Shown in pieces: positions 34,766-43,839 of a stretch of DNA of 64,000 nucleotides. The stretch is taken from NCBI GenBank assembly GCA_018004935.1, contig JAGNBF010000007.1, forward strand, positions 55,750-119,749. The letters run 5' to 3'. Source of the DNA: Chloroflexota bacterium (lineage in GTDB: Bacteria > Chloroflexota > Anaerolineae > Promineifilales > Promineifilaceae). Position numbers and translations under genes: made by a program. The notes below the pieces were generated by a model that had not been told where the DNA came from, did no database searches, and saw only the letters and a program-made list of their open reading frames with translations. Within the stretch, counting starts at the first letter, position 1; every line of letters starts with the position of its first letter.

Positions 34766-34816
34766 GCGTTTGATTTTGTCTTCACTGATCTATACAGGGA
34801 TGGTGATTGTACTCAT
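34757..34816 (-). pseudogene. Truncated copy of the Phd-type antitoxin gene
   Basis: From ATG 34816 the minus strand reads MSTITIPV, stop, ISEDKIKRNL, then diverges into the neighbouring repeat. The intact gene at 36358 reads MSTITIPVQISEDEIKRNL. So Gln codon CAG became TAG, and all after codon 19 is lost. Upstream similarity to the intact locus continues to about 34880 (ACACCTGGAAAACGTTTTACCC), showing duplication of the promoter region too. Confidence 0.85.
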
Positions 34817-35004
34817 CAATCGTGTTGCCCTTTGGGGTTTCAAGGGATGGTACACCTGGAAAACGTTTTACCCAGTTGGGTGATTATACTCGTCACGGTC
34901 ATAAAATGACATTCGTTTGGAGAGTAGAGACTGGTTAATCTCTAGTCTCCAGTCTCTTTGAAAATGCCAGATTATGCCCTTTGACCGTATATTTGTAGCA
35001 TGGG

Positions 35005-35165
35005 AGAGGGAATGCGCGGCCGCGTCGTCCCTTTATCTCATTAGTTTAGCTACAAAGGGGCGGGGTGGTGTGGGGAAAGGGGGGGATGTGCGGCCGCACT
35101 GCTCCATCATCTCATCAGTTCAGCCACAAAGGGGCGGGGGTGGTGTGGGGAAAGGGGGAACGCGG
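35005..35165. repeat. Two ~75-bp repeats bearing GCGGCCGC, adjacent copies
   Basis: GGGAATGCGCGGCCGCGTCG, then a short CC(T/A)-rich stretch, ATCTCATTAGTTTAGC, then ACAAAGGGGCGGGGTGGTG and GGGGAAAGGGGG. The unit is repeated at once (35086-35160) and again at 35600-35680 and 36440-36535. All four lie between 34.99 and 36.54 kb around the toxin-antitoxin remnants. Confidence 0.8.
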
Positions 35166-35176
35166 CCGCGACCCCA

Positions 35177-35452
35177 CTAAGTTTCGTCTACAGGTTGATT
35201 GATAAATTGAACCAGCGACGCGGCCGCTTCCTGGAGCGTCATATCATAAAGTTCAAAGGCGTACTCCTCATCAATATCCCTGTCAATGAGGTCACAAATG
35301 GCCTCTAGCGGCTCACTACCCTCTAACAAATCCGGGGGATCATCAACCGACCACATGGTGCAAAATTGAGAGGTTGCCGTGGCCCGGTAACGATCAAATG
35401 AAAACCGTGTATGAATTTTAATCAGCTCGTTGAGTAGCGATTCCTGGTTCAT
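35177..35452 (-). CDS. Small acidic protein of unknown function
   Basis: 91 aa, strongly acidic (DLLEGSEPLEAICDLIDRDIDEEYAFELYDMTLQEAAASL). AGGAG 6 bases before the ATG supports translation. No family recognised; size and charge resemble immunity or antitoxin proteins. It lies between the repeat pairs of the island. Confidence 0.65.
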   Translation of the reverse strand: MNQESLLNELIKIHTRFSFDRYRATATSQFCTMWSVDDPPDLLEGSEPLEAICDLIDRDIDEEYAFELYDMTLQEAAASLVQFINQPVDET

Positions 35453-35599
35453 AAAACGCTCCTGAGGGCTTTTACATAGGTCAGGGTGTCAATCTTTGGG
35501 GGGGAATAGTATCAGGCAACGTGTGTATGCCAAGTGTGGTGTTCGCGGCCGCGTTCCGGCCCATCTTGTTGATAAGTTATCCTCACCATGAGAAACAGA

Positions 35600-35680
35600 G
35601 GGGATGCGGCCGCGTCATCCCTCTATCTCATCGGTTAAGCAACAAATGGCGGGGGCGATGGTGTGGGGGAAGGGAAAAAA
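35600..35680. repeat. ~75-bp GCGGCCGC repeat, copy 3
   Basis: GGGGATGCGGCCGCGTCATC, CCTCTATCTCATCGGTTAAG, CAACAAATGGCGGGGGCG and GTGGGGGAAGGG. 35453-35711 has no gene besides this. Confidence 0.75.
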
Positions 35681-35711
35681 GGGTGGAGAGCAAACAAATG
35701 TTAGGATGTCA

Positions 35712-36107
35712 TCAACCTGCTTTTAACAAAGGAACGGAATAAGCATGAATAACCTCATCTGCGGTAACGAACACCAGATCATGGGCCAGGCATTGGCAGA
35801 TCAACATCCGATCAAAGGGATCACGATGCAAGGCGGGCAGGGTGACAAGTTTGCTCACGCTGTTTTCATCAAGGGCCAAACTGGCTATTTGGTGTTATTC
35901 TCGCTGGAAGGGCAGGTAAATGTCGGGGGATTGGGGCAGAGGCAATTTGCCTAATTGATATTTGACTGTGGCTTCCCAGATAGACACGACACTGAGGTAA
36001 ACGTCGTTACGCAAATCTTGAATGGCATCACTGATGTGAATAGGCAGGTGTTGATCACCTGTGATGTACCAGAGGAAAACATGGGTATCCAGGAGCAGTT
36101 TCATCAC
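35712..36107 (-). pseudogene. PIN-domain toxin (VapC/PilT type) interrupted by an in-frame stop
   Basis: The frame of ATG 36107 starts MKLLLDTHVFLWYITGD and WEATVKYQLGKLPLP, then hits TAA at 35895-35897 (codon 71). The same frame continues HQIASLALDE, LPALHRDPFDRMLICQCLA and VFVTADEVIHAYSVPLL to TGA at 35712. These are the remaining PIN motifs, so 131 codons would make a normal toxin. A single base change destroyed it. The acidic residues D6, E44-region, D(RDPFDR) and D(TADE) are otherwise kept. The cognate antitoxin overlaps its start. Confidence 0.88.
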
Positions 36108-36358
36108 GCCTCAAATTCTTGCATGATATTTTCTGGTAATGGGGCATCAAAATCATCAGGAACGGTAAACTCACCAGCCCCCAGCCCAATGGGGCGTTTG
36201 AATTGGCTGGACGAGTCAAAAGGTCGCATTTCGATGAGGGGTTTACCGGCGGTCATGATGACGACGGTTTCACCAGCCTGAACACGGCGCAGGTAGGCAG
36301 AGAGATTGCGTTTGATTTCATCTTCACTGATCTGTACAGGAATGGTGATTGTACTCAT
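36104..36358 (-). CDS. Phd/YefM-family antitoxin
   Basis: 84 aa from MSTITIPVQISEDEIKRNL (an upstream ATG at 36397 adds 13 unlikely residues). LSAYLRRVQAGETVVIMTAGKPLIEMRPF is the Phd/YefM N-terminal DNA-binding and dimerisation pattern. The acidic tail (PDDFDAPLPENIMQEFEA) would neutralise the toxin. Overlaps the PIN start by ATGA, the standard arrangement. Because the toxin carries a stop codon, this antitoxin is probably an orphan. Confidence 0.88.
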   Translation of the reverse strand: MSTITIPVQISEDEIKRNLSAYLRRVQAGETVVIMTAGKPLIEMRPFDSSSQFKRPIGLGAGEFTVPDDFDAPLPENIMQEFEA

Positions 36359-36439
36359 CAATCGTGTTGCCTCTTTTGTTTTCCAGGTATGGGACACCTG
36401 GAAAACGTTTTACCCGGTTGTGTTGGTTAATTGTAGCAT

Positions 36440-36535
36440 GGGATAGGGGGAGAGGGAATGTGCGGCCGCGCTGCTCCATCATATCATCGGTTAAGCAACA
36501 AAGGGCCTGGGGTGTTGGTATGGGAAAAGGGGGAG
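36440..36535. repeat. ~75-bp GCGGCCGC repeat, copy 4
   Basis: GGGAATGTGCGGCCGCGCTG, CTCCATCATATCATCGGTTA, ACAAAGGGCCTGGGGTG and GGGAAAAGGGGG, upstream of the antitoxin. The preceding 36305-36430 is the segment duplicated at 34760-34880. Confidence 0.78.
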
Positions 36536-36574
36536 ACATGAGCAAGAGTACAATTAGTTAATGTTTTCCAACGT

Positions 36575-37351
36575 CTACACCAGCAGAATATTTGAAGGAA
36601 TATTCTTTTCCACATATAGAATTCCTTTGCGAGTAAGGGAGCAAAAACTATTGTCATAGTGAATAAATGCTTCTTTATGCAAAGCAAAAAGTACTTTGTC
36701 TCTAAAATTTGTCGAGTTCTTATATTCCACCCACTTACGCAACTCTTGTTCTGAAATTTTGTTAGGTTGTTTACTGTAAAGAATCACCAATACCTTATCA
36801 GAAGTTTTGAGCGACGTATCCAACACTCTAATAAATCCTTCAAACTCATCAATAATAGGAATTTGTATTTCGTTTATCGTTGACACGATTGCTGCAGCTT
36901 GGTCTATCGGGCAAGAGTGATAATGTCTTACTAGCTCAGTGAGAATCCAGTCAACCGCATGAATAACAAAAATTGAGTCAGAATAATTTGGGTTAACCTC
37001 GCCACCAACGTGAGCAACATCTCGTTTATTTCTGACATCAAGAATAACCCGGATTAAACGGGGAATGAAGAATCGTAGCGTGTTTGGCAAAGATACATTA
37101 TTTGGCAATCTGTTAATAATTTTTTCTGAATCAAGTTGACTACCAAACGGAGTATAGCTATTAGAGTCAACAAATTCGAGTATACGAAGCATACATTCAG
37201 CGAACCGACCTGCGTTAAGTTCTGTCGGACGAAACTTACTCAAAAAGAATTGTTGCTTGATATGTTTATATTCTTTAAGAAGCTCAACTAAAACATCTTG
37301 AGGTAATGACGTCTGTAAAGAAGCGATCAAAGCACTTTCCGAAATGCTCAT
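36575..37351 (-). CDS. HEPN-like protein, second gene of a zinc-ribbon pair
   Basis: 258 aa, mostly helical. The segment LDVRNKRDVAHVGGEVNPN has R107-N and H114, matching the R(N/D/H)x4-6H signature of HEPN ribonucleases; an R-N...H near a GG turn is typical. The C-terminal third (ISEQELRKWVEYKN, KEAFIHYDNSFCSLTRKGILYVE) resembles a winged helix. I cannot name the family. The start overlaps the stop of the zinc-ribbon gene (ATGA). AT-rich and octamer-free, unlike the flanks. A role as the toxic effector of a defence module is an inference. Confidence 0.6.
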   Translation of the reverse strand: MSISESALIASLQTSLPQDVLVELLKEYKHIKQQFFLSKFRPTELNAGRFAECMLRILEFVDSNSYTPFGSQLDSEKIINRLPNNVSLPNTLRFFIPRLIRVILDVRNKRDVAHVGGEVNPNYSDSIFVIHAVDWILTELVRHYHSCPIDQAAAIVSTINEIQIPIIDEFEGFIRVLDTSLKTSDKVLVILYSKQPNKISEQELRKWVEYKNSTNFRDKVLFALHKEAFIHYDNSFCSLTRKGILYVEKNIPSNILLV

Positions 37352-38532
37352 TTATTACCTTCACTCTCGATTAATTTCTTGACTTCTCTTTCACCAGTTT
37401 CAGTTAGGGAGTAAGCACCATCTGCACTAAGTAAGACCTTTGTTCCGTTAGTACGCAAGGCATCAACTAGTGTTTTCCGTTTAGCTCCAATGGTGGGATA
37501 TTTACGAGACAAGAATGCGTAAAGCGTGCCAGCCTTAACTGTTTGTTGAACTCTCAAGATTTTAGTAAGAATATAAAGACCAAAGATCCCCCACTCTGTA
37601 GCAGATTCAAGCTTTCTAACATCGAAACTTTGGAGGACATCTAGTGGCATATCTAGCCAAGGTGTTATGGTCTCCGTCTCCAATTTATTTGGTTTTCCAA
37701 CAGGTTTTCCTCCTTTACTGGACTTTTTTGAGTCAGCTACTTGTGATGGCTCAGGATTTTGAATGTTTTTGATAATTTCTTCAACACGCCTAGCACCGTC
37801 ATAGTTATTGACTCGGTAGTTATTGTCAAAAGTCGTAAAATAATTTTTAGCTACTTCGGGAATGTGCTTATAAGTATTTGAATCAAACAAATCTTCATAT
37901 TTCATGACAGCAATGAGTTTTTCATGACTGATACTTTCGTTAAATTGTTGGTTGAAGGCCCACACAAACATTATCGCAAATATTTGTTGTCTTTCCTTCT
38001 TAGTAGGCAACTTCCGAATATATTCTCTTAACGTCTTACTAGGAAGAATTTTGTGTTCAGAGTGTTCGGAAAATAGATTTTCAACTTTTAGTGAGAAGGA
38101 ATCCGCTTCCTGTTCCCCAACATCAATAACGGTTTTGTTGTTTTGCTCTATTGTCGGAGTTTCTTCATAACCACTCAGAAGGGCTAAACCAGCGTCTTTA
38201 AAAGATGGTTCTTGAATATTCAATGGCCGTAGGGGAACATTAGCACCAAATGGGAGTCGTGCTGTGAAAGCGTCTACAGCTCCATCTGATGCGTGAACTT
38301 CAATACGTCGATAGGAAGAGGATTTTGTGGCTTTTTCCTCTAAAGTGTAAGTGTTCATCTTCTCTTGTGGATGCAAGTTAGAATGAAGCAACACCCCACA
38401 TTTTAAACATTTTGACTTGTTCTTAAATAGCAAAGTACCACACTCTAAGCATTTGACTTGGTTCTCACATTCGATACAGAAGTTGAGTTCTTCAACTATT
38501 TTCGTTGTGCAATAGGGACAATAATGGCTCAT
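37348..38532 (-). CDS. Zinc-ribbon and winged-helix protein of unknown function
   Basis: 394 aa. The N-terminal 45 residues hold paired CxxC motifs: CPYC, CIEC, CLEC, CLKC (two zinc ribbons). A variable middle is followed by a helical region (LREYIRKLPTKKERQQIFAIMFVWAFNQ) and a C-terminal helix-rich domain (TKILRVQQTVKAGTLYAFLSRKYPTIGAKRKTLVDALRTNGTKVL) like a DNA-binding or oligomerising winged helix. Co-translated with the HEPN-like gene. No close family recognised. Base composition and absence of GCGGCCGC suggest horizontal transfer. Confidence 0.6.
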   Translation of the reverse strand: MSHYCPYCTTKIVEELNFCIECENQVKCLECGTLLFKNKSKCLKCGVLLHSNLHPQEKMNTYTLEEKATKSSSYRRIEVHASDGAVDAFTARLPFGANVPLRPLNIQEPSFKDAGLALLSGYEETPTIEQNNKTVIDVGEQEADSFSLKVENLFSEHSEHKILPSKTLREYIRKLPTKKERQQIFAIMFVWAFNQQFNESISHEKLIAVMKYEDLFDSNTYKHIPEVAKNYFTTFDNNYRVNNYDGARRVEEIIKNIQNPEPSQVADSKKSSKGGKPVGKPNKLETETITPWLDMPLDVLQSFDVRKLESATEWGIFGLYILTKILRVQQTVKAGTLYAFLSRKYPTIGAKRKTLVDALRTNGTKVLLSADGAYSLTETGEREVKKLIESEGNK

Positions 38533-38755
38533 ATGTGTCTACCTTATTTCAAAGATGCATGCTCTTAAATTCTGACAGTATTTTTCGCGGGAAATGTTAC
38601 CATGCAATCCCTAAGATGTAAATCGTTCATTTTGTAGGGATCGCGAATAAATAAGAGCAAAAGGCATTCAGGTAAATCTCTACCATCATAGGGCCGCAAA
38701 TTGCAAATTGGCCTTGACACAACTTGGGGGCGGTGCTAATATGCCGCGCTAATTG

Positions 38756-39187
38756 AATTGATAAAAACGTTGAACCGGACGAGTACCCAGCACCAGCCTG
38801 TCCCAAGAGAGTTGACCCACCGGCTGAAAGGTCAATGACAGTGCCACTGGCGAATGGACCGGGGAGTTTCTGGAAGGAAAGGGATTAGTGTATTAGTATA
38901 TTAGTCTATTGGTCTATTGGGGGGTACTCCTAATACACCAATACACTAATAGACCAATATACCAATATACCAGTATTTCCAGACGGCCAGGCCACCGTTA
39001 CCCGGCCCGGGTTTCTGCCAGAGATGGCACGAACTACTGAGTGAGGCTGGCTTGACCATTTACGCGCTTTCACGGGCGCGTTTTTTGTTTCTCAGCCTAA
39101 TCAGGGTGGCACCACGGGAGTATTGGACGCTCTCGCCCCTGGGCAAGTAATCATGCTTGCCCAGGAGCGAGAGCGTTTTTTTGTTTG
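38756..39187 (+). promoter_or_regulatory. T-box leader specific for tRNA-Trp
   Basis: Stem I features (AGAGAGTTGACCC, GGCTGAAAGGTCAAT) are followed by the specifier loop GAATGGACC, with codon TGG at 38855-38857. The conserved T-box AGGGTGGCACCACGGGAG is at 39103-39120; its UGGC pairs with the GCCA end of tRNA-Trp (discriminator G). The terminator (ACGCTCTCGCC...GGCGAGAGCGT-like arms, then T7) is at 39127-39187. Uncharged tRNA-Trp should permit readthrough into trpE-trpS-trpG-trpD. A short-tandem-repeat hairpin lies between stem I and the antiterminator (38884-38975). Confidence 0.93.
38884..38975. repeat. Short-tandem-repeat hairpin inside the T-box leader
   Basis: Left arm ATTAGTGTATTAGTATATTA and TCTATTGGTCTATTGG, right arm CTAATACACCAATACACTAA and TATACCAATATACC, separated by GGGGTACTC. 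It is enclosed by TCTGGAA (38869-38875) and TTCCAGA (38977-38983), so it occupies the loop of a leader stem. Confidence 0.82.
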
Positions 39188-39200
39188 GGAAGCGGAAGAG

Positions 39201-39294
39201 AATAATTAATGGGTGAATTGGTGAATTGTTGAATGGTTAATGAGGGGGCTGTTCGTTAATCATTCACCAATTCAACAATTCAATGATTAATTAT
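39201..39294. repeat. TTGAAT-type tandem-repeat hairpin before trpE
   Basis: Left arm AATAATTAATGGGTGAATTG and GTGAATTGTTGAATGGTTAA, right arm TTAATCATTCACCAATTCAA and CAATTCAATGATTAATTATT, loop TGAGGGGGCTGTTCG. Nearly perfect inversion of ~40 bases. It lies between the T-box terminator and the trpE ribosome site. The same sequence type recurs at 42009-42101. Confidence 0.85.
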
Positions 39295-39321
39295 TTTCTC
39301 CCAACGTTTCAGGAGAAGAGC

Positions 39322-40884
<1,563 letters not shown>

Positions 40885-40887
<3 letters not shown>

Positions 40888-40952
40888 TCTATTAGTATAT
40901 TGGTATATTGGTGTATTCGTATATTCTGACCAATACACCAATACACCAATAA
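40885..40952. repeat. TATTGG/CCAATA hairpin between trpE and trpS
   Basis: Left arm AGTCTATTAGTATATTGG and TATATTGGTGTATTCG, right arm CCAATACACCAATACACC. It overlaps the trpE stop codon region and ends 18 bases before the trpS start. Same family as 7078 and 38884. Confidence 0.8.
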
Positions 40953-40969
40953 CCAAACGGAGTTTCACC

Positions 40970-41986
40970 ATGACCAAACCCATCGTATTCAGCGGCATCC
41001 AACCCACCGGCAACATCCACCTGGGCAATTACCTGGGGGCGGTGAAGAACTGGGTGGCGGGGCAGGCGGAGAAGGTCAACTACTTTTGTGTGGTAGACCT
41101 GCACAGCCTGACCATCCCGCAAAACCCGGACGATTTGCGCTTCCAGACCCGCTCGTTGGCGGCGATGTTGTTAGCGTGCGGCCTCGACCCGGAAAAATGT
41201 ACCCTGTTCATCCAGAGCCACGTCACCGCCCACACCGAAGCCGCCTGGCTGTTAAACTGCGTCACGCCGCTCGGTTGGTTGCAACGCATGACCCAATTCA
41301 AGGACAAATCGGCCAAACAGGAGAGCATCCTCACCGGTTTGCTCGATTACCCGGTGCTGATGGCCGGGGACATCATCCTCTACGACGCCAACGAAGTGCC
41401 GGTCGGCGATGATCAGAAACAGCATGTGGAACTGGCGCGGGATATTGCCCAACGGTTCAACAGCCTCTATGAGGAAGCGTTTTTCGTCATTCCCCAGCCC
41501 GTTATCCCGGAAGTGGGAGCGCGGGTGATGGGGCTGGATGATCCGACGGCTAAAATGTCCAAGAGTTCGGCTCATGTGCGCGGCCACGCCATCCGCCTGT
41601 TGGATGATGCGAAGGAGATTGAGCGCAGTTTCAAGCGAGCGGTCACCGATTCCGGCAAGGAGATTCACTTTTCGGATGACCCGGAGAAGGCGGGGGTGAA
41701 TAATTTGCTGGGTATCTACAAGGCCCTGACCGGCAAGAGTAAGGCGGAGTGTGAGGCTGATTTCGCGGCCGCGCGTGGTTACGGCGACCTGAAAATGCGT
41801 GTGGCTGAGGTCACGATTGAAGCATTGGCCCCCATCCAGGTGCGTTATCACAGCCTGATGAACGATCCGGCTGAGTTAGATCGCCTGCTGGCCCGTGGCG
41901 CGGAACAAGCCCGCGCCGTTTCTACGCCGAAGTTGGACAAGATGAAGCATATGATGGGGTTGGTTCTGCCAGGGAAGGCGGAATAG
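40970..41986 (+). CDS. trpS: Tryptophanyl-tRNA synthetase
   Basis: 338 aa class I synthetase charging tRNA-Trp. The HIGH-type motif is in SGIQPTGNIHLGNYLGAV, the KMSKS motif is KMSKSSA, and DYPVLMAGDIILYDANEVPVGDDQKQHVELARDIAQRFN is diagnostic. GGAG 8 bases upstream. Placed inside the biosynthetic operon, so both charging capacity and synthesis respond to uncharged tRNA-Trp through one T-box. Confidence 0.97.
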   Translation: MTKPIVFSGIQPTGNIHLGNYLGAVKNWVAGQAEKVNYFCVVDLHSLTIPQNPDDLRFQTRSLAAMLLACGLDPEKCTLFIQSHVTAHTEAAWLLNCVTPLGWLQRMTQFKDKSAKQESILTGLLDYPVLMAGDIILYDANEVPVGDDQKQHVELARDIAQRFNSLYEEAFFVIPQPVIPEVGARVMGLDDPTAKMSKSSAHVRGHAIRLLDDAKEIERSFKRAVTDSGKEIHFSDDPEKAGVNNLLGIYKALTGKSKAECEADFAAARGYGDLKMRVAEVTIEALAPIQVRYHSLMNDPAELDRLLARGAEQARAVSTPKLDKMKHMMGLVLPGKAE

Positions 41987-42008
41987 GAACTCGTAAGATA
42001 TAGAAAAC

Positions 42009-42101
42009 AATTAATTGTTGAATCTGTGAATTGGTGAATGATTAACGGAAACGTCCTTTCATTAACTATTCAACAGTTCAACAATTCAGCAATTAATTAT
42101 T
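42009..42101. repeat. TTGAAT-type hairpin between trpS and trpG
   Basis: Left arm AATTAATTGTTGAATCTGTG and AATTGGTGAATGATTAA, right arm TTAACTATTCAACAGTTCAA and CAATTCAGCAATTAATT, loop CGGAAACGTCCTTTCA. Arms contain compensated differences relative to the copy at 39201. Confidence 0.85.
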
Positions 42102-42144
42102 CCCCCCTTTAGACAAGCTCCTATCGTTAATTTTGAGGTGAATG

Positions 42145-42708
42145 ATGTTAGTCATGATTGATAACTACGATTCGTTTACATACAACCTGGTGCAATACTT
42201 TGGAGAACTGGGGGCGGAGATTCGGGTGTTTCGTAATGATGAGGTGACGCTGGATGAGATTAAGGCGTTAAAGCCGACCCACATCGTTATTAGCCCAGGG
42301 CCGGGCAACCCGGATGATGGCGGCATCTCGAATGAGGTATTGCGCGAGTTTGGCCCGACGACGCCGATTTTGGGGGTGTGTTTGGGGCATCAATGTATCG
42401 GGCAGGTGTATGGGGGCAAGGTGAACCGCGCCCCCCGGCTGATGCACGGCAAAACGTCGTCGGTGTATCACAACGGCAAGGGGCTGTTTGATGGGGTTCC
42501 CAGCCCGTTTAAGGCCACGCGCTACCATTCCCTCATTGTGGAAGAGCCATTACCGGAGGTACTCCAGGTGACCGCGTTCACGCGGGATGGCGAGGTGATG
42601 GGTTTGCGGCACAAACAGTACCCTACGATGGGTGTTCAGTTCCATCCGGAGAGCATTTTGACGGAGCATGGCAAGCGGATTTTGCAAAACTTTTTGGATG
42701 GGCGGTAG
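42145..42708 (+). CDS. trpG: Anthranilate synthase component II (glutamine amidotransferase)
   Basis: 187 aa; two adjacent ATGs (42142, 42145) follow GAGGTG at 42135-42140, and the second is better spaced. Class I GATase: [26 protein letters not shown], nucleophile [11 protein letters not shown], catalytic His/Glu in [15 protein letters not shown]. Supplies ammonia to TrpE; could also serve PabB, but the operon favours Trp. Confidence 0.95.
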   Translation: MLVMIDNYDSFTYNLVQYFGELGAEIRVFRNDEVTLDEIKALKPTHIVISPGPGNPDDGGISNEVLREFGPTTPILGVCLGHQCIGQVYGGKVNRAPRLMHGKTSSVYHNGKGLFDGVPSPFKATRYHSLIVEEPLPEVLQVTAFTRDGEVMGLRHKQYPTMGVQFHPESILTEHGKRILQNFLDGR

Positions 42709-42713
42709 GGAAT

Positions 42714-42830
42714 GAAAAACACGGATAGGAAGAAACACGGATAAAAAGCGATGTCCGAGTTATGGTATGAAGTATTAACTGGCGTATTACGTGGCTTTAT
42801 CTTCAAGGTTCGTAATGAACTCTGAGGTAA
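42714..42830 (+). pseudogene. Relic of the GxxExxY gene 5' end with its inverted-repeat arm
   Basis: ACACGGATAGGAAG and AAACACGGATAAAAAGCG are followed by ATG 42751 and a 24-codon frame (MSELWYEVLTGVLRGFIFKV then RNEL, stop TGA 42823-42825). It matches the first 24 codons of the next gene with four substitutions, then a second arm copy begins. So the arm plus N-terminus is tandemly duplicated. Confidence 0.88.
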
Positions 42831-42862
42831 ACACGGATAGGAAGAAACGCGGATAAAAAGCG

Positions 42863-43669
42863 ATGTCCGAGTTACGGCATGAAGCATTAACTGGTGTATT
42901 ACGTGGCCTTATCTTTAAGGTTCGTAATGAGCTTTCTGGGGGTTGGTCTGAAGAGGTTTATCACCAAGCCTTGTTGCGTCTTTTGCAGGAAAACAACATC
43001 CCGGTGGTGTCAAAACCTCGCCGTAGCTTATGGCATCGTGGGGTTGAGGTACATCTCTTTGAACCGGATCTGATTGTGTGGGACAAGATCATATTGGAAT
43101 TGAAGGCTCTGCCTTATCAGAGTGGCTTTGCCAGCGAACAATACGCCCAAATCATTCACTACTTGAAGTTTTGGCAAAAAGATTTAGGGTTACTGATCAA
43201 TTTCGCTCCGGCCAAAGTCAAAATCCAACGTGTCGTGTGGGATGAAGCAGAATTCTCGCTGTTTGAAAGTTATGAGGACATCTTGCCCTTGTTATCTGAA
43301 CAAGACAAAACAACTCTGAGACAAATCAGACAGCACATTGTGACAATAGCCCGGCAGTATGGTTTTGGCTATCCAGAATCTGTGTATCGCAAATTGGTAG
43401 CTATTGAAACAGCCCACAATCATCTTCCATGCGTAACTGATATTACGGTTGTCCCAACCTGGCGCGGATATGATCTGCCACAGCAACTTACACAACATTT
43501 ACAGATCGCGGAACAGTACCTCATCAATATTCGTACGCTACACGGACACCCCACCAGTTATGACTTCGTCGCTACCAAGACATATCTCAACCAATTGGGT
43601 TTTAAGTTCGGGCTAGTCGTCAACTTTAGCCCACATAAATTGCAGATATTCGGCATCAAAGCCAACTAA
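42863..43669 (+). CDS. Tandem GxxExxY (PDDEXK_3) protein
   Basis: 268 aa, two fused GxxExxY domains. First domain: GWSEEVY (27-33), then D69 and ELK (79-81) in EPDLIVWDKIILELKAL, a PD-(D/E)xK-type nuclease site; INFAPAKVKIQRVV is the closing strand. Second domain: GYPESVY (169-175) but no evident D/ExK pair, so probably inactive. The gene is bounded by inverted repeats made of ACACGGAT units (upstream 42830-42860, downstream 43675-43702). It interrupts the trp operon between trpG and an MBL gene. No function has been proved for the family. Confidence 0.85.
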   Translation: MSELRHEALTGVLRGLIFKVRNELSGGWSEEVYHQALLRLLQENNIPVVSKPRRSLWHRGVEVHLFEPDLIVWDKIILELKALPYQSGFASEQYAQIIHYLKFWQKDLGLLINFAPAKVKIQRVVWDEAEFSLFESYEDILPLLSEQDKTTLRQIRQHIVTIARQYGFGYPESVYRKLVAIETAHNHLPCVTDITVVPTWRGYDLPQQLTQHLQIAEQYLINIRTLHGHPTSYDFVATKTYLNQLGFKFGLVVNFSPHKLQIFGIKAN

Positions 43670-43838
43670 ATCCCATCCGTGTTCCTTCCTATCCGTGTTT
43701 TACTATGAGTGCGACTCTCCATCCATCTATTGGGCTTTAAATTCGGGCTAGTCGTCAACTTTAGCCCGCATAAATTGCAGATATTCGGCGTCAAAGCCAC
43801 CTAAATCCCATCCGTGTTCCTTCCCATCCGTGTTTTAC
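43670..43838 (+). repeat. Inverted-repeat arm and relic of the GxxExxY gene 3' end
   Basis: ATCCGTGTTCCTTCCTATCC and GTGTTTTA at 43675-43702 are inverse to the upstream ACACGGATAGGAAG arm. Next, 43703-43728 resembles the start of the following MBL gene (ATGAGTGCGACTCTCC), and 43729-43804 repeats the last 25 codons of the GxxExxY gene, followed by another arm at 43809-43836. Thus a ~132-bp unit spanning the gene end, arm and next gene start is tandemly duplicated. Confidence 0.85.
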
Positions 43839-43839
43839 T

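Noticed and set aside
35745..35954. Plus-strand 69-codon frame
   Set aside because: It is antisense to the conserved C-terminal half of the broken PIN toxin.
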